From the NCBI RefSeq assembly GCF_000525995.1, contig NZ_AODL01000031.1, positions 1-44,239 on the forward strand: a stretch of DNA of 44,239 nucleotides. Direction: 5' to 3'. Position numbers and translations under genes: made by a program. Under the pieces are notes generated by a model that saw only the letters and a program-made list of their open reading frames with translations, did not search any database and had not been told where the DNA came from. The DNA comes from Paenilisteria riparia FSL S10-1204. Its GTDB lineage: Bacteria; Bacillota; Bacilli; Lactobacillales; Listeriaceae. Positions 10,655-18,809 of the stretch are shown piece by piece (position 1 is the first letter of the stretch; each line of letters opens with the position of its first letter).

Positions 10655-10978
10655 TTAGCTTATAGGCTCTTTTTTCTTGTGTATGTTATTACAAACACAC
10701 ACTTCTTTTTCTTGCAAAAAAGAAGCTAGAACTTGTTGTACTTTCAATATAGATGCATCCCTTAAGGAATAGTAATGCCAGATTCCTGATTTTCTGCTTT
10801 GTACAATACCCGCTTGCATTAAAACTTTCATGTGATGAGATAATGTAGGTTGCGTGAAATCGAAATGTTCAAGCAAATCGCACGCACACAACTCCCCACA
10901 GGAAAGAATATCAATAATTTGAACTCTTTTAGGGTCGCTCATTGCCTTAAAAAGCCGAGCAGTTTCTTCATACGTCAC
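10655..10978 (-). CDS. arsR: ArsR-family arsenic-responsive repressor
   Basis: A 107-residue winged-helix repressor starting at a GTG (10978) behind AAGGAGG. The metal-sensing segment ELCACDLLEHF carries the CxC pair of ArsR sensors, with a further Cys just before it (LSCGE), and the DNA-recognition helix is FTQPTLSHHMKVLMQAGIV. A C-terminal CVC motif could add ligands. It should bind the palindrome at 10996-11011 just upstream of its own start and release it on arsenite binding. First gene of the arsR-arsB-cdr operon; the ~100-base gap before arsB shows no internal promoter. Confidence 0.92.
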   Translation of the reverse strand: MTYEETARLFKAMSDPKRVQIIDILSCGELCACDLLEHFDFTQPTLSHHMKVLMQAGIVQSRKSGIWHYYSLRDASILKVQQVLASFLQEKEVCVCNNIHKKKEPIS

Positions 10979-10995
10979 AATAAACCTCCTTATAA

Positions 10996-11011
10996 ATAGA
11001 TACTTATCTAT
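10996..11011 (-). promoter_or_regulatory. ArsR operator
   Basis: ATAGATA and TATCTAT are separated by two bases, a perfect 7-bp dyad 17 bases upstream of the arsR start codon. Position and form match known ArsR/SmtB operators. A TTGCAG element (minus strand, ~11030) could serve as the -35 hexamer, placing the -10 region inside the dyad. Confidence 0.65.
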
Positions 11012-11206
11012 CTATAAATATAAACATCTGCAAGTGGAACGTCAAGCATTTCTATTCGTTTATGCGAAAAAACAGTCTATATCGTTCATTTTCAAGCAGC
11101 TTGTAGTATCTTTATTTATCTGGAAGTAACCTTTGCATACTTTCCTCTATTTGATATAATTTACACAATAAATCTTTGACCTAACAAAATGGATAGGGGA
11201 AACATC

Positions 11207-14152
11207 ATGAAAAAAGAATGGACGATTGATGAGGAAATAGAAGCTTTTATATTGAGCGGTCGAGAAATGGCGTTTGTTACAGCGAAATACAGAGCTACGC
11301 GTATTGGGTTTGCTGTGATGCTAAAATATTTTCAGATGGAGCATCAATTCCCAGTAGAAAAGAAAGATATTCCACCTGATATGCCTTTGTTTATAGCGAA
11401 GCAGTTGCAACTGTCACCGGACGCTTTTACAACGTACCAATTTGATTCCAAAACCGCCTACCGGCAGCGACAGGAAATTTTACAATTTTGCGGTTTTCGA
11501 GAAGAAAATGAAGGGGATAGAAAATCATTGCAAGATTGGCTAGACGACAACATATACGAGTACAACCAAGATGTAGACTTGTTAAAAGAACAGATATATA
11601 GGAAATACCGCATAGAAAAAATAAGCATCCCTTCGGAATGGCAAATAGAAACGTTAGTACGTGGCCGTATTCGGCAAAAAGAGCAGCAGTTTTATCAAAC
11701 AACCTACCAGCAACTTTCTGCTACTAGTTTGGAAAAGATGGATGCTTTACTAGCCTACTGGGGAGATTTAGAAGATGAGGAAAACGACAAAGAAGATACA
11801 ACAAAAATCACATTTAGAAGATTAAGCTTAGGGCCTGGCCGCCTTAGTCAAGCCACCCTAGTCATGGAATTAAATAAACTGCAAACACTGCTCGACTTAG
11901 AGTTGCCAGATCATTTGTTTACGGATATTCCTGCTAAGATTTTGCAAAAATATAGACTACGGGCCACATCCGAAGATAAGACAGAAGTGAGTCGGCATAA
12001 TGAGACTGTTCGCTATACATTACTGAGTGCTTTTTTCTGGCTAAAGATAAGGGAATTGCATGATAGCCTTGTAGAGTTACTCATTACACTCATCCATAAA
12101 ATCGATGGTCGTGCGGAGAAAAAAGTGAAAATGGAATTAATACTAGAAGTAAAGAAAGTATTTGGTAAGAATAAAATATTGGTCCATTTATTGGAGAGTG
12201 CGCTCCAAAATCCCAATGGGATTATCAAAGACACGCTCTTTTCCGTAGCATCTCCAGAAATAGTAGGGGATATTGTCAAGGAATTAAAATATAAAAACTC
12301 CATTTATCAAGAGAAAGTACACTGGTGTATACGGAATTCCTATAGTAGTTCCTATCGTTCCGCTGTGACGAATATATTGCAACCGCTTCAATTTAAATCC
12401 AATAACCACCTGCACCAACCCGTCATTCAAGCGATTGACTTACTGCGGCAATATCATACATCCAAACAAATCACCTTTTCTTCTTCAGAAGATATTCCAC
12501 TTGGTCCAGAAATTATCCCTAAGAAATGGTATGACTTGGTCATTAAAGAAGATAGCAATGGTGAGCTAAAAATCAATCGCATTAATTATGAAATATGTGT
12601 CTTACATGCGTTAAAAGATAAGTTGAAATGTCGTGAAATTTGGGTATCCTTCGCTTTTCGCTATCGAAATCCAGATGACTATTTGCCTGCTGACTTTGAA
12701 GAGAATCGTGTCCAGCACTATGAAACGCTTCAGCTGCCCTTAGATGGCGCAGAAAAAATAGACAGTTTACAGCAGCAGCTACGTGACAAGCTTCATCTAC
12801 TGGACACAACGATGCCAGATAATAAGAAAGTGAACATATTGACAAAGAAAAACGGTTGGATTGCCGTCGCATCAAATGAATTAAGTCCGGATCCACATCA
12901 ACTCACCTATCTGAAGAAAGAAATTACCGATCGTTGGTGGATGACGAATCTCATTGATATTATCAAAGAAACAGATTTACGAACAGGATTTTCGACGACG
13001 TTTCAAAGCCTTGCTACGTATGAACGTCTGGATCGAAAAACTGTTCAAAAACGGTTGTTGTTATGCTTATATGGTATTGGCACAAACACGGGAATACGAC
13101 GTGTATCATCGGGTAGTCCGGACATCAGCTACAAAGATTTGCTGTATGTTAAACGGAAGTATATTCATACCGAAAATTTAAAAGCGGCCAACCAAAAAAT
13201 TGTGAATGCCATTTTAACAGAACGTACAGAGAGTGTATGGGGCAAGGGTAGCACTTCTTGCGCTTCCGATTCTTCTCGTGTCGTAGCTTACGATCAAAAT
13301 CTACGAACGCAATGGTTCCCAAGATATCGTGGTCCTGGCGTATCTGTTTATTGGCATATTGAAGAAAAATCCATGTGTATTCACTCGCAAGTGAATGCGC
13401 CAAAATCATCGGAAGTAGCAGCGATGCTGCATGGCTTACTTCATCATGGCACAGCAAAAGAAGTGGATCGCAATTATGTAGATACACATGGTCAAAGCGC
13501 TGTAGGGTTCGCATTTTGCCACTTGCTAGGCTATGAATTGTTATCACGTTTCAAAAATATACATGCGCAAAAGTTATATAAAGCATCGGCTAGTGATCGA
13601 TATGAGCATATCTCCCCTGTTATTGCGAAGCGAGCCATCAACTGGGATCTTATTCACAGACAGTATAACGAAATGGTGAAGTATGCGACAGCGCTACGTA
13701 TCAATACCGCAGATACCGAGGCTATTTTAAAGCAATTTTCCAAAAATAGTTCGCACCCTACCTATCTCGCTTTTCAAGAATTAGGTAAAGTGATAAAAAC
13801 GATGTTTCTATGCGACTATCTCATGTCGGAAGAGCTACGAAAAGAAATTCATTCCGGTTTAAATACGGTGGAAAACTGGCATTCCGCAAGTGATTTCGTC
13901 TTTTTTGGCCAAGGTGGCGAAATTCGCCACAACCAATTGGAAGAACAAGAAATAGCGATGCTCAGTCTCCAACTCATACAGAATTGCATGATTTATATGA
14001 ACACACTAAAAATCCAATCGGTGCTACGTAAAAAAGAATGGCAAAACAAGATGGAAGCTGAAGATTATCGGGCGCTAACGCCCATGATTTACAATCATAT
14101 CAATCCATATGGAGAGTTTCATATTGATATGAACAAGAGAATACATTTATAA
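11207..14152 (+). CDS. tnpA: Tn3-family transposase
   Basis: A 981-residue transposase, the usual length for Tn3-family TnpA. The ATG at 11207 (MKKEWTIDEEIEAFIL) is preferred over one at 11189 because AGGGGA sits between them. The N-terminal DUF4158-like DNA-binding region (REMAFVTAKYRATRIGFAVM) precedes a long helical linker and the DDE catalytic domain. Candidate acidic residues are in TSCASDSSRVVAYDQN, in NYVDTHGQSAVGFAFCHLLG and in GGEIRHNQLEEQEIAMLSLQ. The conserved tail includes NCMIYMNTLKIQSVL. It binds the 47-bp ends and performs replicative transposition. No frameshift is seen, so it is probably active. It ends 33 bases before the right inverted repeat. Confidence 0.95.
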   Translation: MKKEWTIDEEIEAFILSGREMAFVTAKYRATRIGFAVMLKYFQMEHQFPVEKKDIPPDMPLFIAKQLQLSPDAFTTYQFDSKTAYRQRQEILQFCGFREENEGDRKSLQDWLDDNIYEYNQDVDLLKEQIYRKYRIEKISIPSEWQIETLVRGRIRQKEQQFYQTTYQQLSATSLEKMDALLAYWGDLEDEENDKEDTTKITFRRLSLGPGRLSQATLVMELNKLQTLLDLELPDHLFTDIPAKILQKYRLRATSEDKTEVSRHNETVRYTLLSAFFWLKIRELHDSLVELLITLIHKIDGRAEKKVKMELILEVKKVFGKNKILVHLLESALQNPNGIIKDTLFSVASPEIVGDIVKELKYKNSIYQEKVHWCIRNSYSSSYRSAVTNILQPLQFKSNNHLHQPVIQAIDLLRQYHTSKQITFSSSEDIPLGPEIIPKKWYDLVIKEDSNGELKINRINYEICVLHALKDKLKCREIWVSFAFRYRNPDDYLPADFEENRVQHYETLQLPLDGAEKIDSLQQQLRDKLHLLDTTMPDNKKVNILTKKNGWIAVASNELSPDPHQLTYLKKEITDRWWMTNLIDIIKETDLRTGFSTTFQSLATYERLDRKTVQKRLLLCLYGIGTNTGIRRVSSGSPDISYKDLLYVKRKYIHTENLKAANQKIVNAILTERTESVWGKGSTSCASDSSRVVAYDQNLRTQWFPRYRGPGVSVYWHIEEKSMCIHSQVNAPKSSEVAAMLHGLLHHGTAKEVDRNYVDTHGQSAVGFAFCHLLGYELLSRFKNIHAQKLYKASASDRYEHISPVIAKRAINWDLIHRQYNEMVKYATALRINTADTEAILKQFSKNSSHPTYLAFQELGKVIKTMFLCDYLMSEELRKEIHSGLNTVENWHSASDFVFFGQGGEIRHNQLEEQEIAMLSLQLIQNCMIYMNTLKIQSVLRKKEWQNKMEAEDYRALTPMIYNHINPYGEFHIDMNKRIHL

Positions 14153-14185
14153 TAAAAAGGCATGTCGGGCATCGCGTAGTATTCT

Positions 14186-14232
14186 GAATATTACGTAATG
14201 TCCGATTTACTCGGAGATGCTGGTTCTACCCC
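14186..14232 (-). repeat. Tn3-family right terminal inverted repeat
   Basis: The complement of the left end with one mismatch in 47 bases. The outer CCCC is at 14229-14232. Confidence 0.9.
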
Positions 14233-14236
14233 TTAT

Positions 14237-14359
14237 AAGTATCAAATAGACCGCAAAACGTTCTATAGGCGAACACAAAAGGCTAACAAATATATAATCT
14301 TCGGTCTGAAAAGATACAGCGCTCGTGAGATTGAACATATTTTGCTTGATTCATTTTAA
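14237..14359 (+). pseudogene. C-terminal remnant of an unidentified protein cut by the transposon
   Basis: Directly outside the right transposon end, 40 codons stay open to a TAA at 14359. They read KYQIDRKTFYRRTQKANKYI, then IFGLKRYSAREIEHILLDSF. The composition (KYQIDRKTFYRR as a likely HTH recognition helix, then a basic/acidic helix) looks like real coding sequence, not chance. There is no start codon, and the left flank of the transposon shows no obvious matching N-terminal part. Family not recognised; a DNA-binding protein tail is the best guess. Confidence 0.4.
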
Positions 14360-14465
14360 GAAAATGTACGTAATATAATGTATTACTAATATATTATATT
14401 ACGTATTATTTCTATTTTGAACATTCCGGTCAATAAGACTGATTGAAAAATTAGTTGAATTCTAA

Positions 14466-14494
14466 TTCACTTCTCTACGTAAATGGTGTATAAT
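14466..14494 (+). promoter_or_regulatory. sigma-A-like promoter of a small transcript
   Basis: TTCACT, 17 bases, then TATAAT at 14489-14494. It lies in the 360-base gap between the transposon flank and the YolD operon; upstream of it is an A/T palindromic stretch near 14385 (ACGTAATATAATGTATTACT). Confidence 0.6.
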
Positions 14495-14499
14495 GGAAT

Positions 14500-14577
14500 T
14501 ATGATGTTGGCATATTCAGACGGGTTTATGCTACATTCTATGTGCTAGCAGCCAGTATTCTAGATACTGGCTTTTTT
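14500..14577 (+). ncRNA. predicted ~75-nt small transcript
   Basis: A promoter 6 bases upstream and a strong terminator (GCCAGTAT stem, 14551-14571, then T6) enclose a ~75-nt unit. It contains a possible 15-codon ORF beginning ATGATGTTGGC at the expected transcription start and ending at TAG just before the hairpin, so a leaderless micropeptide is an alternative. It converges on the minus-strand YolD operon end. No known RNA family recognised. Confidence 0.45.
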
Positions 14578-14719
14578 AATTGCATAGCAACTATTATTCG
14601 GCATTTAAGACGAAAAAGAACCAACGTTGCCGAGTATTGTTCGGATATTTTACGTATTTTGTCCGGCTGTAGCGTGCGATCGACCAGGAGAATTCCATCT
14701 AAACACGAACAATGCCCTT

Positions 14720-15055
14720 TTAAGCTTCGAACCATTTCTGAAACTTACGTTCTTCAACATAACGAATCGATTCTAATTCGATGACTTGAATATTCTCATT
14801 TGTTTGCACATGTAGCAAATCACCCTCGACGGCCGCAATCCGGCCAATAATATAAGGACCTGGCGATAAATCAGATGAATGCTGCTGAATAGCAAGTGTA
14901 GAACGATTTTGTATGACACTATTTAAGACTTGATAAACTAGTTCCTCGCTCATCACTTCTTCCCATTCATCTTCCACTTTTTCTAATTGCTCAATATGCT
15001 GGCTCAAAAAGAAACCACGCCATTTTTTCATATTATGATATTGTTTACCACTCAT
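14720..15055 (-). CDS. YolD-like protein
   Basis: A 111-residue protein (MSGKQYHNMKKWRGFFLSQH) with the layout of the YolD family: a short KW-containing start, an acidic helix (EKVEDEWEEVMSEE) and a C-terminal small beta domain (GPYIIGRIAAVEGDLLHVQT, then IRYVEE). YolD proteins are usually encoded with Y-family UvrX/ImpB polymerases on Firmicute plasmids and prophages and are thought to modulate SOS mutagenesis (family knowledge). Its start overlaps the end of the preceding gene by 11 bases with GAGGCTG as ribosome site, so the two are translationally coupled. No polymerase gene is beside it, which is unusual. Identity rests on a remote pattern. Confidence 0.6.
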   Translation of the reverse strand: MSGKQYHNMKKWRGFFLSQHIEQLEKVEDEWEEVMSEELVYQVLNSVIQNRSTLAIQQHSSDLSPGPYIIGRIAAVEGDLLHVQTNENIQVIELESIRYVEERKFQKWFEA

Positions 15056-15371
15056 ATTTTTCAGCCTCCAGTTCGAGATCCAATTCCAGCTGAATTCTAT
15101 TTTCAGGATACCTAATTTCTACAATCTCTTTTGCCATAATTACACGATGATTGACTAGAAAAGATCTCAAGCTTTCATTGAGTAAAAATGCTTTTCCTCG
15201 GATAATTTCCTCATATGAGCCAATACATAAAACAAACTCTAGTATAGTATCCGCATGAATCGAATCTTTTACCAAGTTTTCCATTTCAGCCCATCGCTTT
15301 TCACTTAGGATTGGTGCCGTCGTTCTATAGTATTTTTTATCTCCCAAAACAATATAATCACTATTCCCCAT
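15045..15371 (-). CDS. hypothetical protein of a YolD/SOS operon
   Basis: A 108-residue acidic protein starting at ATG 15371 (MGNSDYIVLGDKKYYRTTAP) behind GAAAGGATTGG. It has alternating beta and helical segments, no signal peptide and no recognised motif; the C-terminus LELDLELEAEKYEW overlaps the YolD start. A protein of this size between UvrX and YolD is common on Gram-positive plasmids, which fits its position. The LexA-like box 46 bases upstream implies DNA-damage induction. Confidence 0.6.
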   Translation of the reverse strand: MGNSDYIVLGDKKYYRTTAPILSEKRWAEMENLVKDSIHADTILEFVLCIGSYEEIIRGKAFLLNESLRSFLVNHRVIMAKEIVEIRYPENRIQLELDLELEAEKYEW

Positions 15372-15410
15372 ATTTTCCAATCCTTTCGTAATTAACTGTT
15401 TCACCCTCTT

Positions 15411-15430
15411 ATTATACAAACATACGTTCG
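15411..15430 (-). promoter_or_regulatory. LexA (DinR) box overlapping a -10 hexamer
   Basis: On the minus strand CGAACGTATGTTTG (15417-15430) matches the Gram-positive SOS box CGAACrnryGTTYC at all but the last position and is followed immediately by TATAAT (15411-15416). It controls the two-gene YolD operon. Confidence 0.72.
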
Positions 15431-15600
15431 CTTTTAGTAGTCACTAAAAGAACTATCTTTAGTGTGCCGCTCCTGAATCAAATCAGCTAACACTTTACCA
15501 ATACAAAACATTTTAATCGCCTTAAAATGCGCCTATACAACACAAAAACTAGACACCTCTAAGGGTATCTAGCTCATTGGTTGCTTTTATGGCCATGTCG

Positions 15601-15975
15601 TTAAAACATTCTAGCGCTACGAATAACATTCTCAAAATCAGACGCATCATCCTGGCAAAGATATTTTCTCTCCTGAATCAACTTGGCCACGATAGCCTCC
15701 CCTGTTCGACTCTCAAAGGATTCATCTAGTTTTCGCTCCAGCTTTTGCATCGTGTGCTGCCATCCGTCAAAACTCGCATTTAATCGCTGGAGTTGTTGCC
15801 AATTTTCCTCTGCTATCAGATTCGTTCGCTTCTGCACCTGCTGCTGCATTCTCGCTTTTTGTCTGGCTCTTTCAATTTCCTTTTTATCTGCTTGTAGCGC
15901 ATATGCCAAGCTACTTGCCCCTGTCTCAAAAGCTTTAGCTATTGCTTTATCTAATTCTTGTATTTGTCTATCCAT
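15601..15975 (-). CDS. helical partner protein of the lipase-like gene
   Basis: A 124-residue, almost entirely helical, Gln/Lys/Glu-rich protein (MDRQIQELDKAIAKAFETGA, then ARQKARMQQQVQKRTN) with no signal peptide. It begins three bases after the stop of the lipase-like gene, so it is in the same operon. Small helical proteins next to large effector-like proteins are common in type VII secretion (LXG-type) cassettes as chaperone or targeting partners (family knowledge). Whether that applies here is an inference from size, coil content and position. The ~180 bases after it towards the YolD operon hold only short inverted repeats. Confidence 0.5.
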   Translation of the reverse strand: MDRQIQELDKAIAKAFETGASSLAYALQADKKEIERARQKARMQQQVQKRTNLIAEENWQQLQRLNASFDGWQHTMQKLERKLDESFESRTGEAIVAKLIQERKYLCQDDASDFENVIRSARMF

Positions 15976-15977
15976 CT

Positions 15978-17172
15978 TTACACCTTCCCAACGCTTGCCA
16001 ACTGACTGCCTAATTCACTTGCTGATGCTTTCAGTGCGCCAACGGTTCCCCCGAGATACCGTGCTAAATCTTGGCCAGCTTCCTGATCATTTCGTTGCAT
16101 TTCATACGCAGCACGACCGATTGCATCCGAAAACGTTAGCAATTCTTTTTGATGTGATTGCAAATTTTCGATTAGTTGGACCGTTAAATCATCGTTATGT
16201 AATCGATAAATCCCTTCGCGTTTGTGTACCGCGACCTCCTGAATCGCATCGTCTATTTCCGAAACCATCAACAAATCATACTCTCCGCCAAAGGTGGCAT
16301 CTTCCAAATCACGCTGGAGCTTTTTCATATCCCTAGCTTCATCTTCTCGGAAGTCCTCTAGCGCTCGGATTACCTTCGTGATATCCTCGGCCATCGCGTG
16401 TAATTCCCGCGCGCTACGTTGAATGTCATCTGGAGATATTTTAAGCTTCACTGATCCGTTGCTATTGAATTGACCACGAAATCCGGTAGGCATGTGTGCA
16501 TTGTACGGATCGCTACCACTCGCATTTTCACTGATAAATTGTTGATAAAAGACAAAGGCGCCTGGTGGCAGTGATCCAACGACATCGCCAGTATGTCTAT
16601 AATCCTTAATCTGGTTGAAATAAGCACCATCACGTGCTTGTTGTTGTTCCTCTGCCGTTAATTTATTAAACGATCGCGCTGCGGCAAAAGTGGTGGCTTG
16701 CTTATTATATTTTACAGCACCATATTGTGCGAGTGCCCCACCTAGACTATGCCCTGTAAAGCTAAATTCTTCGGTATCATAGCTTCGCAATGTTCCTTTG
16801 ATAAACTCCTGGTAATCAAAAAACTGATCCCCATACTCCGGCATTTTTTTTGTGGCCAAACTTGCATTGGTTTCCCAATCCGCCAATTCTTGCGATCCAC
16901 GCGAAACAAAGACGATATTTTCAAATTTTTTTCAATTTCCCATTGCAAACATCGCGATACTCTTTTAAACGCACAACGGCTGCTGCCTGTAGCCCATTGT
17001 CTTTATCTACTGACTCTATTACTACCCAGCGAGACGCATCTTCTAAAATCATCGTTGTCAATTTCTCTTCCCGTTCTTTCGTTAATGGAGCCACAACATT
17101 GACTTTCAAATATTTATGTTTATAGATATTATCTGACAAGCCAAAATACTGCAATTCGCTTATATTGCTCAT
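15978..17172 (-). CDS. class 3 lipase-like alpha/beta hydrolase with helical tail, one frameshift
   Basis: A ~398-residue protein. Start ATG 17172 (MSNISELQYFGLSDNIYKHK) behind GGGAGGAG. The hydrolase half carries ENIVFVSRGSQELADWETNA (oxyanion/lid strand), the nucleophile elbow FSFTGHSLGGALAQYG, a candidate Asp in YRHTGDVVGSLPPG and a candidate His in DPYNAHMPTG. The last ~150 residues are helical with DUF2974/LXG-like heptads and no signal peptide. T7 at 16926-16932 adds one base and splits the frame. Similar lipase-plus-coil proteins occur in Listeriaceae type VII-associated loci, so it may be an exported phospholipase effector; a cytoplasmic esterase is possible. Divergent from the DUF1433-like gene, with a TATAAT in the 43-base gap. 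Confidence 0.65.
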
Positions 17173-17215
17173 AAAAAGACTCCTCCCTATGTTATAATAG
17201 TAGTGGGGTGACGCT

Positions 17216-17614
17216 ATGAAAAAATGGATATTGTATACTTCCATAATTTTGCTACTACTTATTATAATAACAGGGGGATGGCTATTTGTGAATCATCAAC
17301 AAAAAGAAAAAGCGATCGACACGATTGCAAAAGAAGAACAACCTCGTATCGAGAAGTATATTCGCTATAATTACGATGATATTGAATCTGTTCATTTTAC
17401 CGATATTACCATCAATCCAACTGGTATTCCACATGTGGAAGGCTATGTTAATAACGATAAGGATGCATGGTTTGATGCCGGCATCTATGACAAACATTTT
17501 GAAGTAGCATTGAGTCAAAGTGGGAAATTACTGATGATGTTAAAACCTGAATTTGAAGCCGAAGGTGCCGCCAAAAGTGTTTCTGAAATCGAAGCCGAAG
17601 AAAAAAATAAATGA
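17216..17614 (+). CDS. DUF1433-like membrane-anchored protein
   Basis: A 132-residue protein with one N-terminal membrane helix (KKWILYTSIILLLLIIITGG) and an external domain with the DUF1433 pattern: RIEKYIRYNYDDIESVHFTD, GYVNNDKDAWFDAGIY. Start ATG 17216 behind GGGGTGA. Such proteins occur in arrays near lipase-like and polymorphic toxin genes in Listeria and Bacillus and are suspected immunity or lipoprotein partners (family context). Here it is divergent from the lipase-like gene and may neutralise it; this is inference. It ends in an Asp/Glu/Lys-rich tail and is followed by a terminator. Confidence 0.6.
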   Translation: MKKWILYTSIILLLLIIITGGWLFVNHQQKEKAIDTIAKEEQPRIEKYIRYNYDDIESVHFTDITINPTGIPHVEGYVNNDKDAWFDAGIYDKHFEVALSQSGKLLMMLKPEFEAEGAAKSVSEIEAEEKNK

Positions 17615-17615
17615 A

Positions 17616-17661
17616 AATAACCCAGGGCTCACGAATTAGTCGATTGCTCTGGGTTATTTTT
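17616..17661. terminator. rho-independent terminator after the DUF1433-like gene
   Basis: AATAACCCAG pairs with CTGGGTTATT, extended by GC/GC with one wobble, then T5. The A-rich side could make it bidirectional. Confidence 0.75.
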
Positions 17662-17787
17662 ATAAATCTAACTGTCTATTCCATGCTAAATCTGCATTTT
17701 GAAAGTACTTCTATTCCTTTTCTTATGGTACAATAAAAAAGTCGTCTACCTTCAGGCGAACATTTTCGCTGAAGGGAGGTGTGAAAT

Positions 17788-17889
17788 ATGAGTATCTTAT
17801 TTTCAAGTATTATTGCTCCGATTGTGGTTGGATGCGCAATTGCGTTTTTCAAACACATGTTAGAAGGTCGGCGCAATAACAACAAGTAG
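17788..17889 (+). CDS. Fst-family type I toxin peptide, locus 1
   Basis: A 33-residue membrane peptide starting MSILFSSIIAPIVVGCAIAF, followed by a charged tail that includes HMLEGRRNNNK. A single transmembrane helix with the conserved Pro, a Cys and a charged C-terminus are the Fst/Ldr hallmarks. Fst peptides insert in the inner membrane and disrupt chromosome segregation and envelope integrity when translated in excess (known family). Start ATG 17788 behind GGGAGGTG. It is one of two such loci in the window; the other lies at 35.5 kb. Expected job: post-segregational killing that stabilises the plasmid. Confidence 0.88.
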   Translation: MSILFSSIIAPIVVGCAIAFFKHMLEGRRNNNK

Positions 17890-17914
17890 GCGACACTTCA
17901 TTCTAACCTCAAAT

Positions 17915-17948
17915 AAACACCCTAGCTGCGGTAACAGCTAGGGTGTTT
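17915..17948. terminator. shared bidirectional terminator of Fst locus 1
   Basis: AAACACCCTAGCTG and CAGCTAGGGTGTTT form a perfect 14-bp stem with a 6-base loop. Toxin and antitoxin transcripts converge on it, the standard Fst arrangement. Confidence 0.88.
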
Positions 17949-17975
17949 GGGTGTGAATATGAGTATCTTATTTTC
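17915..17975 (-). ncRNA. Fst-type RNA II antitoxin, locus 1
   Basis: A minus-strand promoter (TTTACT, 17 bases, TATAAT at 17982-17987) starts a ~60-nt RNA that reads through the 3' direct repeat (GAATATGAGTATCTTATTTT, 17955-17974 on the plus strand) and ends at the shared terminator. That repeat is nearly identical to the toxin start region, so RNA II can pair with the ribosome site of RNA I at one end and with the terminator at the other. Confidence 0.75.
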
Positions 17976-18038
17976 TACTCCATTATAACAACAAAACAAA
18001 GAAAAGTAAACTAACCCATATTGAATAAGGTTTAACGG

Positions 18039-18080
18039 CAAAAAATAATCATCAATCGCTTGACTGTAGTTTGATGGTTA
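18039..18080 (-). terminator. terminator after the resolvase gene
   Basis: On the minus strand AACCATCAA pairs with TTGATGATT across a 15-base loop, followed by a U-rich tract. It lies ~55 bases beyond the resolvase stop. Confidence 0.55.
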
Positions 18081-18134
18081 TCACTATTGTCGCCATCTTT
18101 AACGGTGCTACTATTGAGAAGTAATTTTAGCGCA

Positions 18135-18778
18135 TCACTTCCTTTTCTCGATTTCATAACATGTTTCTTCTATAGTATTTAGCTCTTCCTTGATTCTATA
18201 AATCGTTGGCCGTGTCACACGATTTTTTTCTGCAATTTGTTTTATAGGAAGCCCCTCTTCTAACATTCTTACAATTTGATGGTACACTGCCTGTTTTTGC
18301 GGGTCCTTTGCATCTGCAGCATATAAAGTTGGCCGGCCCTTATATACTCCTTTTTCTTTCGCGATAGCAATCCCCTGGGCTTGCCGTCTCTTACTTTCCG
18401 TTCTTTCTCGCTCTGCTATCATCGCAAGGAGCTGGAGAATTAAATCCTTCACAAAGCGATCTAAAAGTGGATCGCCAATCGGCTCACTTAGCAACGGCAT
18501 GCTCGTGACCATCAGACCAATGTTCTTTTCTTTAAGCACATTGACCGTTTGAATAATTTCGGCGTAATCACGACCCAGCCGATCGATGGCCTCTACCATC
18601 AAAAAATCACCTTCGCGAACAAAATCCAACGCTTTTCGAAATTCTTCCCGATTAATATAATCGGCGCCAGATTTTTTTCTTCTACAAAAATTTTCTCCGC
18701 GCCATGACTTTTAAATTCTTCCAATTGCCGATCTAAATTCTGATCAGTGGAACTTACACGTGCATATGCTACTTTCAT
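18135..18778 (-). pseudogene. tnpR: Tn3-type serine resolvase, one-base frameshift
   Basis: A ~214-residue resolvase. Start ATG 18778 ([20 protein letters not shown]) behind GGAGTG; the catalytic Ser is in ARVSSTDQN. The frame breaks at T7 18672-18678: one more base gives [20 protein letters not shown] and joins [20 protein letters not shown], the conserved core. The C-terminal HTH (IAEKNRVTRPTIYRIKEEL) is intact. It would resolve plasmid multimers or Tn3 cointegrates at a res site, and a res-like site lies just upstream. Given the homopolymer position, a sequencing error is likely and the gene may be intact. No Tn3 ends flank it, so it is a plasmid or relic resolvase. Confidence 0.85.
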
Positions 18779-18809
18779 GCTCAAAATCACTCCTTTTTGT
18801 AGCTTATTT

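Larger units (their letters stand above)
7049..14232. mobile_element. Tn3-family transposon carrying an arsenic-resistance operon
   Basis: A 7,184-bp unit bounded by 47-bp inverted ends (7049-7095 and 14186-14232) with one mismatch, both beginning GGGGTAGAACCAGCATCTCC. It carries, left to right, a truncated resolvase, CoA-disulfide reductase-rhodanese, arsB and arsR on the minus strand, and a full-length tnpA on the plus strand. The five bases outside each end (TGTTA left, TTATA right) do not match, so no target duplication is seen; the copy may have been rearranged since insertion. Without an intact resolvase it must rely on an external one for cointegrate resolution; a near-identical resolvase lies at 18.1-18.8 kb. 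Confidence 0.88.
17741..17950 (+). ncRNA. Fst-type RNA I (toxin mRNA), locus 1
   Basis: Predicted toxin transcript starting after TACAAT (17729-17734) and ending at the bidirectional terminator. The 5' leader folds CCTTCAGGCGA against TCGCTGAAGG, placing the GGAGG ribosome site beside a stable stem, as in Fst RNA I leaders that delay translation. It contains the 5' direct repeat (around 17786-17806) used for pairing with RNA II. Confidence 0.65.

Noticed and set aside
7044..14237. Possible 5-bp target duplication around the transposon
   Set aside because: The flanking bases are TGTTA on the left and TTATA on the right; they do not match, so I do not call one.
14538..14735. Minus-strand open frame after the YolD-like gene as a polymerase remnant
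   Set aside because: No Y-family polymerase motif in any frame; the frame runs across a terminator and has no ribosome site.
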